45,960 nucleotides of DNA, from positions 1 to 45,960 of the IMG/VR virus record IMGVR_UViG_3300028862_000042. One strand, written 5' to 3'. Origin of the DNA: a virus. A program made the position numbers and the translations under genes. Each line of letters starts with the position of its first letter. Within the stretch, counting starts at the first letter, position 1. The notes beneath the pieces were generated by a model. The model saw only the letters and a list, made by a program, of their open reading frames with translations. It was not told the DNA's origin and searched no databases. Below are positions 1-7,856 of this stretch, piece after piece.

Positions 1-460
1 TGCCTAAACAACTAGCATTTATTTTTATAGCATTCGGTAGGACTGGTAAACCAGATTTTAAACGTTCTTGATATTCTTTATGACGTTTTTTCTTTTCTTT
101 TCTATGTTCAGCTAGAAGTTTCTTTATTGTTTCATATGGGATGTCTCTTTCATATACTCCATCTAAACCTTTGATTTCGATCATAGATGTCCAAGAGTTG
201 TCATCATTTAATCTCCACCAAGAAATAACTTTTCCGCCTAATGATGTGGAATTTGTATGTCTAAATAGTGACCACGAAAAAGGATGTCGTTCAAAGATTA
301 TTTTTCTGTCGCCTTCGGGAAAATAATAATGTGACGCATCCATCACATGATGTTCTACTGGCAATGACCATAACAACTTTCCTGTTATCGGACATGTAAG
401 AATAGTAGGCAAAGGTTTTTGTTCACCGAATATTCGGTTATGTATCTCATCTAGAGTCAT
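1..460 (-). CDS. Unknown protein, cut by the window edge (C-terminus missing)
   Basis: The minus strand is open from an ATG at 460 to the window edge, giving about 153 residues without a stop. The ATG overlaps the stop of the preceding gene by one base (TGATG), which points to translational coupling. Visible features are a CPITG stretch near residue 24, a Trp-rich segment (VISWWRLNDDNSW) near residue 90, and a very basic helix (EHRKEKKKRHKEYQERLK) near residue 130. I do not recognise the family. The basic helix could contact nucleic acid, but that is a guess. It is the last visible gene of the unit that contains the putative glycosyltransferase at 460-1812. Confidence 0.7.
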   Translation of the reverse strand, partial: MTLDEIHNRIFGEQKPLPTILTCPITGKLLWSLPVEHHVMDASHYYFPEGDRKIIFERHPFSWSLFRHTNSTSLGGKVISWWRLNDDNSWTSMIEIKGLDGVYERDIPYETIKKLLAEHRKEKKKRHKEYQERLKSGLPVLPNAIKINASCLG

Positions 461-1812
461 CAGAATAAAGATATTGCTTGTTTTTCTTGATCAATAATTA
501 CTGTTTCATCATGTTTCTTAACACGTATAAGATCAGTATTTTTCAAATATAATTCTTCACTTATTTCTGGTCTAGATTCGCAATAAGTAGAAAATCTAAA
601 ATCAGATTCAGGAAGCTTAGCAAAAATTTCTTCTTTCTGCTTGCGAACCCACATTAGATAAGTTGCTGGGTTTTGCAGTTTCTCGAATATTTCGAATAAT
701 TCTTTTTCATTTTCGAAATAATACTCTGGATTGGAAAACATGATCATTTTTGAATCACATTTTTTATATACTGCAATAGGAGTTTTTGCTACTACTGCAT
801 CATATGCAGTCTTTCCGATGTATCTTGATTCTGATTGGCCTTTGCCTATAAAAATATATGCTAAGTTTTCATTCAAGAAATCGAAATATTCTTGGGAATC
901 TCCTTTTATGAAGCCTTCTTCGATATTTATATTCGGCATTCCTTCTATCTTTTTCAGAATCTCAGTACCTTTACCGAATATTTTCATAGGAATTTTATAC
1001 TTATTCTCCTTGAATAGTGTAGTGAATGCTTTTGCTCTCATTACATTTACCGTATCAAAGAAACCGATATAGCAGAATTGAAAATTCTTTGTGAGATTTC
1101 CTTTAGTATTCTGATACCATTTATCAAATCTATCGTAATTCTTACGTACTAAGAAAAAGATATCGTCAGATACGTATATTGCATTATCGATAAAGACTTG
1201 TTTTGGAGCCATTCTCATAGCTTCATCTTCTCTATCGTACATAGTTTCTGATACCCAATCACATGCTTCTTTTGAACCATTAGCAAACCAATAGACTTTA
1301 GTATAATCCCATTCATTCCATGAGACTAATTCTCTTGCTTTTGCTACATTGACAGGGTCTTTCATGAATGCAGATTCAGGCTTTCCCTGGAGACGTATTT
1401 CGCACATTCTTCTATAATCACGTACCTTTATTTCTGAGTCATTTATGCGGATGAATACAGGAATTTTCAATTCCGTTGTACATTTAGATACTATCTTGTA
1501 CATTTTCGTAACATTATCGTTTAGATAACCACCGAAAAAGTTTGAGTGTCCTGGGTATGTTACAATAGCAGAAAATTTAGACAATACATCAAATTGTGTT
1601 TCATTGAACACTGGAATGATTTCATGTGGAAAATCGTATGATGTATTTTTTTCTTTTATGACTCTTTTTGTGATAGACGGATTAACCGTTAGAATAAAGA
1701 ATTTGCAATCTTCTTTATTATAGTCATAAAGGTTAGCTAAAAATTTAACTTCAGATGCTATTGTTCCACCTCTAGTGGGGTCTGTAAAAATAAGAATACC
1801 GATATTTTTCAT
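460..1812 (-). CDS. Putative GT-B-like glycosyltransferase
   Basis: A 450-aa protein with two alpha/beta halves. The N-terminal half starts MKNIGILIFTDPTRGGTIAS, a Rossmann-like strand followed by a glycine-rich turn. The C-terminal half (about residues 235-400) has the pattern FCYIGFFDT, MKIFGKGTE, IFIGKG, then an IGKTAYDAVVAKTPIAVY segment. This resembles the nucleotide-sugar domain of retaining GT-B enzymes, where a conserved acidic region lies before a helix and a hydrophobic strand. No single diagnostic motif settles it, so the call rests on overall pattern. It directly follows the 63-aa gene (the stop and start abut) and overlaps the next gene by one base. Other glycosyltransferases in the window lie at 12788-16874, which makes a sugar-modifying role plausible. 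A non-GT Rossmann protein remains possible. Confidence 0.45.
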   Translation of the reverse strand: MKNIGILIFTDPTRGGTIASEVKFLANLYDYNKEDCKFFILTVNPSITKRVIKEKNTSYDFPHEIIPVFNETQFDVLSKFSAIVTYPGHSNFFGGYLNDNVTKMYKIVSKCTTELKIPVFIRINDSEIKVRDYRRMCEIRLQGKPESAFMKDPVNVAKARELVSWNEWDYTKVYWFANGSKEACDWVSETMYDREDEAMRMAPKQVFIDNAIYVSDDIFFLVRKNYDRFDKWYQNTKGNLTKNFQFCYIGFFDTVNVMRAKAFTTLFKENKYKIPMKIFGKGTEILKKIEGMPNINIEEGFIKGDSQEYFDFLNENLAYIFIGKGQSESRYIGKTAYDAVVAKTPIAVYKKCDSKMIMFSNPEYYFENEKELFEIFEKLQNPATYLMWVRKQKEEIFAKLPESDFRFSTYCESRPEISEELYLKNTDLIRVKKHDETVIIDQEKQAISLF

Positions 1813-2004
1813 TTAATCATCATTATTTATGCACATTGAACGCGAACGGCGTTTTAAAAATTCTTCTAATGTTATCAATTCTTCGAACCATGAGTATTGA
1901 TAGGTTTTTCTGTTCCATCCTATTGCCTCTAATACAATTCTGTCAGAATGTTCATGTTGCCATTCATCAGAAGTTTTGAGAACTGGATCTAGTGTGTTGT
2001 CCAT
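1813..2004 (-). CDS. Small protein of unknown function, 63 aa
   Basis: A short acidic and aromatic ORF (MDNTLDPVLKTSDEWQHEHS...), rich in Trp, Glu and His, with a basic RRSR patch near the C-terminus. Its ATG lies inside the 3' end of the upstream gene (38-nt overlap). Its stop abuts the ATG of the 450-aa gene, so it fits a tightly packed operon. I do not recognise a family. The overlap and the lack of competing ORFs support that it is translated. Confidence 0.5.
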   Translation of the reverse strand: MDNTLDPVLKTSDEWQHEHSDRIVLEAIGWNRKTYQYSWFEELITLEEFLKRRSRSMCINNDD

Positions 2005-2203
2005 TTATTATGTTTTTGATAAGATTATTAATATGTGAAGGATTTTGTTTATACGTTATGTACCATATAATTTGATTCAATTCTAAGAAGTGAAATTTGG
2101 AAAAAACAGATCGCCATTTCTTTTTGTATTTCCTCGGTACTCTATTATAGTTGAAATGCATATTCATAATTTGATTTATAGATAATAACACATTTTTGTT
2201 CAT
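1967..2203 (-). CDS. Small basic protein of unknown function, about 78 aa
   Basis: A basic, Asn- and Lys-rich helical ORF with an RVPRKYKKKWRS patch. The frame opens with a GTG at 2227, but the ATG at 2203 is preferred. It begins MNKNVLLSINQIMN after a T/A-rich leader, and the GTG sits almost inside the hairpin at 2233-2258. The 3' end overlaps the next gene by 38 nt in another frame. It is the first gene after the hairpin. No family is recognised, and it could be a chance ORF. Confidence 0.4.
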   Translation of the reverse strand: MNKNVLLSINQIMNMHFNYNRVPRKYKKKWRSVFSKFHFLELNQIIWYITYKQNPSHINNLIKNIINGQHTRSSSQNF

Positions 2204-2232
2204 ATAGAAATTTAAGCAATTTAACACTCGAA

Positions 2233-2258
2233 TAGGGAGCTGTTTTAATTGCCCCCTA
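2233..2258 (-). terminator. Hairpin terminator with a G-U pair, minus strand
   Basis: Read on the minus strand, TAGGGGGC and GCTCCCTA form an 8-bp stem with one G-U wobble around a 10-nt loop. It lies after the 144-aa gene. The U tract is weak (UUCG). The wobble means the fold is perfect only in minus-strand RNA, in agreement with the direction of transcription. The remaining bases up to 2338 hold no gene that I can see. Confidence 0.5.
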
Positions 2259-2338
2259 GTCAGAACTTATGCAGTCGAGTAATACAATAATTATCTAATG
2301 ATTCTGAGTGGAAAGTATGTAATCTAGCTTAGTTAAGA

Positions 2339-2773
2339 CTAGCGATCTCTTGGTTTGAGCTCTCTTGCTAATTTAAGCGCTCTAGAATACTCTGAATTAG
2401 TCGGAAACATTTTAGATAACATTTCAGTAGCGTTTATTATTCTTAAAATATTTTTAGAATCTTGTATTCCTCTTCCTACCATAGTGTAAGTCATACCGGA
2501 TATAATTTCTTTAGCATCAAGATTAAATGAATCGATCTCTTTTAATTCATCTGCTGTAGGTAATCTGTATTTAGTCTCTGAAAAGAAATCTGGTTTTGTA
2601 TTTTCTTTCAAAACTTTGTTAGGGGTGGAAGTGCTCGGTTCTCCTAAACTAGGAAAACAATCTCCTGATCCTTCTGTATTTGAAGTCGGTGGGGTAACAT
2701 CTCCCATTCCAGGCATACTACCGACTTCTGCAAAATCTTCATTAAGCCATTCGTTAAATAATTTTATTCTCAT
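2339..2773 (-). CDS. Putative internal or processed head protein with capsid-targeting-like N-terminus, 144 aa
   Basis: The N-terminus MRIKLFNEWLNED has the same layout as the T4 capsid-targeting sequence (basic start, F-x-x-[FW], then an acidic cleavage site). L-N-E at residues 10-12 fits the [LI]-x-E consensus for T4 gp21 cleavage. A Gly/Pro/Ser/Thr-rich linker follows (about 17-55). The C-terminal 80 residues are helical (DELKEIDSFNLDAKEIISG...). It is the last gene of the unit AAA+ ATPase, 688-aa, 200-aa, 144-aa, 12 nt after its neighbour. The function of the mature part is unknown. Packaging into the head is inferred from the leader and the position. Confidence 0.6.
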   Translation of the reverse strand: MRIKLFNEWLNEDFAEVGSMPGMGDVTPPTSNTEGSGDCFPSLGEPSTSTPNKVLKENTKPDFFSETKYRLPTADELKEIDSFNLDAKEIISGMTYTMVGRGIQDSKNILRIINATEMLSKMFPTNSEYSRALKLARELKPRDR

Positions 2774-2785
2774 GAGTAGTCTTTT

Positions 2786-3388
2786 TTAAATTGCTGGTGC
2801 ACCGGCTGAAACTGTTGGTGCCGCAGTAGCAGGAGTACTAGTACTTACTTCTCTAGATATCTCATCAGCACTGATAGCATTTTGAATTACAGTTTCAGTT
2901 ACAATAGGTCTACCGTCTTTAGATATGTTCTTATACATTCTCATAGTCAGTGGTTTCCCTTTTATAAATCCGATAGCATCTAATATAGCCATTACTCCTA
3001 CTGTGTTCAATGCTTGATTATCTGTCAATCCGATAGATTTTAAAAATGTAGGGCTATCTGTTCCAGTGATCTGATATAAACCTGAACCGTCTGGCATATC
3101 TGCCAGTTTAGTAAATGACATTATCATTTTTATAGCTTCATTATCAGGTGATTGCAACTTAGCCATAATAGTAGTACCTAATGCTACGCTTTTAGATGGA
3201 ACGTTTTCGGCTTTCGTACCCAATCTTGTTGCAGCAGAATCTATCTGCTTATTTAAAATTACTGGGTCTTTGAATAAATTCATTAACTTAGCCCACATAT
3301 TTTTCAACATGTCAAATATTCCTTCATTTACTACATCTTCATTATAGCTTTCTACTATAAATTCAGAGTACGGTATTAAATTTTTCAT
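2786..3388 (-). CDS. Putative internal head protein with cleavable leader, 200 aa
   Basis: It begins MKNLIPYSEFIVES, a capsid-targeting-like leader with I-V-E at 11-13. V-N-E-G at 20-23 is a second possible cut, followed by an amphipathic helix (GIFDMLKNMWAKLMNLF). The V/L-N-E-G-I arrangement also occurs in the neighbouring 688-aa protein. The middle is helical. The last 20 residues are an Ala/Thr/Pro/Ser tail (STSTPATAAPTVSAGAPAI), probably disordered. Its start is directly adjacent to the stop of the 688-aa gene. There is no enzymatic motif. A packaged structural or ejected protein is the best guess. The family is not recognised. Confidence 0.6.
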   Translation of the reverse strand: MKNLIPYSEFIVESYNEDVVNEGIFDMLKNMWAKLMNLFKDPVILNKQIDSAATRLGTKAENVPSKSVALGTTIMAKLQSPDNEAIKMIMSFTKLADMPDGSGLYQITGTDSPTFLKSIGLTDNQALNTVGVMAILDAIGFIKGKPLTMRMYKNISKDGRPIVTETVIQNAISADEISREVSTSTPATAAPTVSAGAPAI

Positions 3389-5455
3389 TTATATTAGTGT
3401 TTTTTGATATTCTTTTCTTAGCATTTCATTATACCACAGATCAAAATTATTTCCGGCTTCAGAATATGCTAATTTTTTATACTTTAGCAATCTAAGGAAA
3501 AATAGAGATAACATAGAATCATTGAACGATAAAATATTTTCTGCATTTTCTTTTGAACGTTTTGCTATAGTGATAGCATCTTCGATAAGATAATCTGCTG
3601 CATTTTTTAATTTTGCTGGATCGATTTTACTAGCAAGTGGATTTGCAGTATCTTGAGTAGTAATATATGATTGAGCATTTTTTAAGAAAGTTTCGTTAAT
3701 ACCCTTTTTATGAGGATCAATTCCACCTTGACGATAAGATAATGTATTAGCTCTTCGTACTGCTTGATTAAATACAATCTTTCCATTTTCGTTCTTAGAT
3801 GCAGTACCTACAGTCAATATCATATCTCTTGTCATCTTTGAAGCTATTTCTGATTTATCAATCAAGAATTCTCCTACTTTATCAAATATAGCAGTATCAT
3901 CAGGTTTTGACTCAGGTTCTTCTGTATTTTCCGTATTAGATGATCCCTTTTCATATCCTGTTAATGCCAATTCTGCAATAGCATCAAGATAATAATTAGC
4001 AAAGTCTTCGGGCATAGTTTTTTCCATGTCAAGTACAACATCAGTGAACCCAATAGATTTTAAAATATCTCTTTTTGAAGCACCTTCGTCTAGTAGTCCC
4101 TGTATTTTGTCTCTTGTTTTCTCGAAATATGCAACATATTCTTCAGGTGTCTTAAAAGAAGTACGTACAATACCTGTATATTTTTCGATAAACTTTTCTT
4201 TATCTTCGAGACTGTATTTATTGTACATATCGAACGTAACTTTTCTTTTATCAGAAACGTAAGGTTCTTTTTTGTCAGGTTCCTCTTCTGTATTATCAGT
4301 TGGTTCTTCTCTTGAATCATCTTCGGAATCATCTTCAGATTCTGAAGATGACGTTTTAGTAGAAGAATTTTCTAAATAATCTTCAGCTGTTGTTATAGAA
4401 GAATCTGAACCATCAGCTATCATATCCTCAACATCAGATGCAATATCTATAAGATGTGATTCATCTACAGAAACTTTCAAATTAGATATTAAAGATAAAA
4501 CTTTATCTCTACCTTCTTGAGTACGTTTAAGTAAGTACAGTTCTATGAATCCCCAATATCTATCATTAACAGTGATAAGTTCCGTTATGTCGTCGAATAT
4601 CTTATCTTTCTGATCTTCTAAATCTTTAGCTGTAATAGTATTCAATTTAAGCCATCTAGAACCTTCGAAACAACGAATACTGTTCGTAATCATTACTCCT
4701 TTATCGTGTCTATTCTGTGTTCTATTTTCGAAATATTTTTTTTCACAATTATCGAACGATTTAGTAAGTTTTTTAATGTCATAAGACATAAAATTTTCTA
4801 CTTTTCGTAATTGAAAAAACTTAGTGATAGCTACTGCCATTTTATCAGCTTGATCAGAAGTCATCCATTTTTCTGATTCTGCTATGTAATTTGACAATTC
4901 ATCTACATTTTCTTTGAATGTGATAACATCATCAGAACTCATATCAGTATACATAGCATCTACTTTGCTATGTTGAGCAGCATATTTTTTAGTCATTGAT
5001 GTTGCGTATGCAGATTTCATACCAAGTAGTCTAGTAGCATAATCTTTCTTAGCTTTTAGTCTGCTGTCGAGAATTAACTCATTTGCCAATTTCTGATAGA
5101 CCTCTCCTTTTTCACCAAGAGATTTCATCTTAGATTCTATATCGTTAGATACTTTTTCTCTTCTATAGAATTCATCTAAAGCAGTATCTTTTTTTGCACC
5201 TTTATATGTTGAAGTGTATTCATTAATAAGCCATGCATAATATTCATTAGACAAGTCTTTTAATTTAGAAGCAGTAGGTGAAAAATGTCTTTTTACCCAA
5301 TTACTTATCGAACTTAGAATACCCTCATTTAAGTTTTCATCTAGTTCATATCTAGTCTGCATATACTCATATACTCGTGCCTGTTCAGGTACTTTAATAT
5401 TAGAAAGAGCTAATGAACGTACTTTTTTAAACTCGTTAAATTTCATAGTGAACAT
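3389..5455 (-). CDS. Large putative internal head protein with cleavable leader, 688 aa
   Basis: This large, mostly helical, charged protein has a basic N-terminus containing MKFNEFKK. L-N-E-G at residues 42-45 is followed by an amphipathic helix (GILSSISNWVKRHFS), as in the 200-aa neighbour. An acidic Ser/Glu/Asp-rich linker sits in the middle (SSESEDDSEDDSREE), and a second Glu-rich linker (TENTEEPESKPDD) lies nearer the C-terminus. So there are about three helical domains joined by disordered segments. No TM segment or catalytic motif is evident. It overlaps the AAA+ gene by 13 nt and abuts the 200-aa gene, so the three proteins are likely made together. By analogy with T4 internal proteins or Alt it may be packaged and ejected. 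That is inference. Confidence 0.65.
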   Translation of the reverse strand: MFTMKFNEFKKVRSLALSNIKVPEQARVYEYMQTRYELDENLNEGILSSISNWVKRHFSPTASKLKDLSNEYYAWLINEYTSTYKGAKKDTALDEFYRREKVSNDIESKMKSLGEKGEVYQKLANELILDSRLKAKKDYATRLLGMKSAYATSMTKKYAAQHSKVDAMYTDMSSDDVITFKENVDELSNYIAESEKWMTSDQADKMAVAITKFFQLRKVENFMSYDIKKLTKSFDNCEKKYFENRTQNRHDKGVMITNSIRCFEGSRWLKLNTITAKDLEDQKDKIFDDITELITVNDRYWGFIELYLLKRTQEGRDKVLSLISNLKVSVDESHLIDIASDVEDMIADGSDSSITTAEDYLENSSTKTSSSESEDDSEDDSREEPTDNTEEEPDKKEPYVSDKRKVTFDMYNKYSLEDKEKFIEKYTGIVRTSFKTPEEYVAYFEKTRDKIQGLLDEGASKRDILKSIGFTDVVLDMEKTMPEDFANYYLDAIAELALTGYEKGSSNTENTEEPESKPDDTAIFDKVGEFLIDKSEIASKMTRDMILTVGTASKNENGKIVFNQAVRRANTLSYRQGGIDPHKKGINETFLKNAQSYITTQDTANPLASKIDPAKLKNAADYLIEDAITIAKRSKENAENILSFNDSMLSLFFLRLLKYKKLAYSEAGNNFDLWYNEMLRKEYQKTLI

Positions 5456-6621
5456 TGTTGTTTTATCATTCTTAGTGCAATATCGTCAGATTTAACTTTA
5501 CTTACAATTGCAATAGTCTTAAGTAAAGTACGTAAATTCAATTCTACATCTGTTGTTTCTTCTGCAGCTTGTGTAAGTAGAAGCATAGATTTATCCTTTA
5601 TAGCACCAGATACTTCTAGTCCTTTAGGAGTTTCTATTTCGGGTAATAAATCCCACATACGTGAAATCATGTCTTCTTTAGTTAATGCAATTTCTAACAT
5701 GAATGCTCTACTTCGTATAGCAGCATCGATTTTCTTTCTTGGTACATTACTAATGAAGATTATCTTACCATTAAAATCAAACTTCTTTGGAATTTGATTC
5801 TTTTTATCAGTTTTTAAAGCAGCTCCTGCAGCATTCCAAGAAATTTCTCTTAGTACTGATGTATCTAATGCTCCTTTTAGTACATTTACTGCGGTAGGAT
5901 CTTTAAATACACTATCACAGTCATCATATATTAGCATCTTACCATTATTCTCATACAGTGAAATATATAGTCCAGCAGCAGTTGTTTTACCAGTTATCTT
6001 GAAATAATCTTCATTACGTTTAAGACCATTAGCTTCCAATCTTTTCATGACTAAGAAAGATTTACCAACACCAGCTTGTCCAGTTAGTAATAAAGAATTC
6101 ATTGCACCTTCAATTACCATGTCAATGTAAGTAGTCATGTCGTCGAATACTACATCTGGATCGCCATAATCATAATCTAAATCTTTTTGAGCATTATCAA
6201 TGGATTTATCTGCGGCTTCTTTTGCCTCTTTAGAAGATACAATTTTTATTTCGTCAGAAGATTCTTGCAATGAAATTTTAGTTGGGTTCTTGTATATGTA
6301 CATTATTTTTGGTAATGCTTTATCTACTGGAACACTGTTTAGATATAGAGTCAATACGGGTTTTAAACCTTTGCCGTTCCAGATATCTATGCTATACAGA
6401 TTTGTATCTACGAAATTTAATCTCATTGATCTTAGATCATCAGTAGTTATAAGATATCCAATCTGAGTAGGCTCACCATTTCTCGTAAATTTATCGAATT
6501 CAGGGAAGAAATAAGTTTCTTTTCCTGTCTCCTTTTCTATATAATCACGAAAAATAGAAGATACTTGTGTAGGATTGTTATCTGTTATACTTTCTAAAGT
6601 ACTCCAACTTGAAAAATTCAT
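5443..6621 (-). CDS. AAA+ family ATPase
   Basis: A 392-aa protein with an N-terminal domain of unknown type (1-160) and an AAA+ core. Walker A is GQAGVGKS (181-188), Walker B is MLIYDDCD (229-236), a sensor-1-like Asn sits in IIFISN (287-292), and an arginine-finger candidate is IRSR (302-305). A Lys-rich loop precedes sensor 1. It should hydrolyse ATP and act on a protein or nucleic-acid partner, but the partner is not shown. It is the first gene after the promoter-like element at 6645-6653. It overlaps the next gene, which encodes a putative internal head protein, by 13 nt. The operon suggests a remodelling or chaperone-like role in head maturation or in handling the internal proteins. A DNA-metabolism role cannot be excluded. 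Confidence 0.85.
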   Translation of the reverse strand: MNFSSWSTLESITDNNPTQVSSIFRDYIEKETGKETYFFPEFDKFTRNGEPTQIGYLITTDDLRSMRLNFVDTNLYSIDIWNGKGLKPVLTLYLNSVPVDKALPKIMYIYKNPTKISLQESSDEIKIVSSKEAKEAADKSIDNAQKDLDYDYGDPDVVFDDMTTYIDMVIEGAMNSLLLTGQAGVGKSFLVMKRLEANGLKRNEDYFKITGKTTAAGLYISLYENNGKMLIYDDCDSVFKDPTAVNVLKGALDTSVLREISWNAAGAALKTDKKNQIPKKFDFNGKIIFISNVPRKKIDAAIRSRAFMLEIALTKEDMISRMWDLLPEIETPKGLEVSGAIKDKSMLLLTQAAEETTDVELNLRTLLKTIAIVSKVKSDDIALRMIKQQCSL

Positions 6622-6644
6622 AGTATTATGTTATATTGTGTGTT

Positions 6645-6653
6645 CTATATATC
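6645..6653 (-). promoter_or_regulatory. Promoter-like element GATATATAG
   Basis: On the minus strand GATATATAG lies 23 nt before the ATG of the AAA+ ATPase gene. It is one of at least ten copies of [AG]ATATATA[GA] that precede transcription units in this window. It probably acts as a phage promoter element. Confidence 0.55.
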
Positions 6654-6672
6654 TCATGTACATCAAATATGA

Positions 6673-7761
6673 CTATTGTAATAATTCATTAGCTAATTGA
6701 ATAGTCATAGCTATTGACCATGCTAATGGAGTATTATCGTTAGGAGTCAAAGTTCCATTATAGTATAGTTCAGGTACTTCATAATCAGAGATATTTGACA
6801 TTATAGTTTCGTACAGGCTTTTTGCTCTAGACTTATCTCCTAATTTACAGTAAATAATACCCAAGAAACAAAGTCCAAATACCCATTCAGCCTCTTTTCC
6901 GTTACTGTAATATTTATCTTTCTTATATCTGTATACACCATTTTCGCCCAGTAGGTATTTTTCAATATTAGATACAACTTTCATTTTCATTTTATCATCT
7001 AATATGTCACATGGATAGATTAGAAACAATTGAGCTAGATCATAACTTCTGCTAGGTGTTTCTCTTGGAAGAATAGAGTTTAATGCTAATATCGATGCAT
7101 CTATCAATTGTTGATCGACTTCAACTATTCCACTTTTCTTGATAGCATTCAATCCTGCTATAACTACACCAATTGTGGATGCTCTAGGAGTTTCTCTGCC
7201 TTCTTCCCATGCTCCAGATTCAGCTATATTGTAGAACTGTATAGCGCTTAACATTTCTATGCATAACGATATGATTTTCTTATCATTATCATCTCTTATC
7301 ATTTTAATTCCAGCTTCTGCTCCTTTTGCTATTCCCAGTAAAAAATATCCTATTTGATCAATTTGTACATGGTTCCATCCACTGTGAATTTCCGATAAGT
7401 CAAAATGTATACGTGGATTTGGAAATTCCCATTCATTATCAATAGTCTTCTTATCGATTAGTGAACTGAATTTCTTGTATCTATCTTCTATCTGTATATA
7501 GTAATCTAACCAAGTATGATAAGTTTGTCTGTATAACGCTTTATTGTTATCTAATTCTGGTAGTGAACAAAAGAAATTATCGCGTAACCAAGTGTATGCA
7601 TAATCATCAGATGAAGAAGCACTGTAGAACCCATTTTTTAATCGCAATGAATGCAAAACTTCGAATAAGTTATCTATGTCTATTTGCAATAAGCTTCTGT
7701 ATACCCTATCGTAATCATCACAATTTTTAAAGTTTCTTTTGTAGTTAACAGTATATCGCAT
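6673..7761 (-). CDS. GH15-like (glucoamylase/phosphorylase-kinase-alpha type) glycosidase
   Basis: This 362-aa protein has the hallmarks of the (alpha/alpha)6-barrel GH15 superfamily. They are YAYTWLRDNFF (54-64), the WEEGRETPRAS segment (185-195) with the likely catalytic acid Glu186/187, and the C-terminal VPELYYNG (329-336) followed by DNTPLAWSIA (342-351), where Glu331 matches the position of the catalytic base. GH15 members hydrolyse alpha-glucosidic bonds (glucoamylase, dextranase, trehalase); some relatives only bind. There is no signal peptide and no TM segment. It is shorter than many bacterial glucoamylases, which carry an extra N-terminal beta domain, so only the catalytic barrel is present. 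It sits alone between the capsid gene and the AAA+ operon, with its own promoter-like element and an upstream terminator. Substrate and virion location are unknown. Confidence 0.75.
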   Translation of the reverse strand: MRYTVNYKRNFKNCDDYDRVYRSLLQIDIDNLFEVLHSLRLKNGFYSASSSDDYAYTWLRDNFFCSLPELDNNKALYRQTYHTWLDYYIQIEDRYKKFSSLIDKKTIDNEWEFPNPRIHFDLSEIHSGWNHVQIDQIGYFLLGIAKGAEAGIKMIRDDNDKKIISLCIEMLSAIQFYNIAESGAWEEGRETPRASTIGVVIAGLNAIKKSGIVEVDQQLIDASILALNSILPRETPSRSYDLAQLFLIYPCDILDDKMKMKVVSNIEKYLLGENGVYRYKKDKYYSNGKEAEWVFGLCFLGIIYCKLGDKSRAKSLYETIMSNISDYEVPELYYNGTLTPNDNTPLAWSIAMTIQLANELLQ

Positions 7762-7776
7762 TTTATTATCTTTTTT

Positions 7777-7785
7777 CTATATATT
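7777..7785 (-). promoter_or_regulatory. Promoter-like element AATATATAG
   Basis: Minus-strand AATATATAG lies 15 nt before the ATG of the GH15-like gene and just downstream of the terminator that follows the capsid gene. It thus starts a separate transcript. Confidence 0.55.
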
Positions 7786-7804
7786 CATTTGAGGCTAAAC
7801 CAAG

Positions 7805-7834
7805 AAAAGGGAAACAATTTCTTGTTTCCCTTTT
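7805..7834 (-). terminator. Rho-independent terminator after the major capsid gene
   Basis: A perfect 13-bp stem (AAAAGGGAAACAA with TTGTTTCCCTTTT) closes a 4-nt loop, and the minus-strand RNA ends in a short U run. It lies 22 nt after the stop of the capsid gene. Confidence 0.8.
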
Positions 7835-7856
7835 TAAGTAACTATTATTCTATAGC

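Noticed and set aside
3389-5455. 688-aa protein as a divergent portal
   Set aside because: It has acidic disordered linkers and a head-targeting-like leader, and no portal-like pattern is seen. Kept as unknown internal protein.
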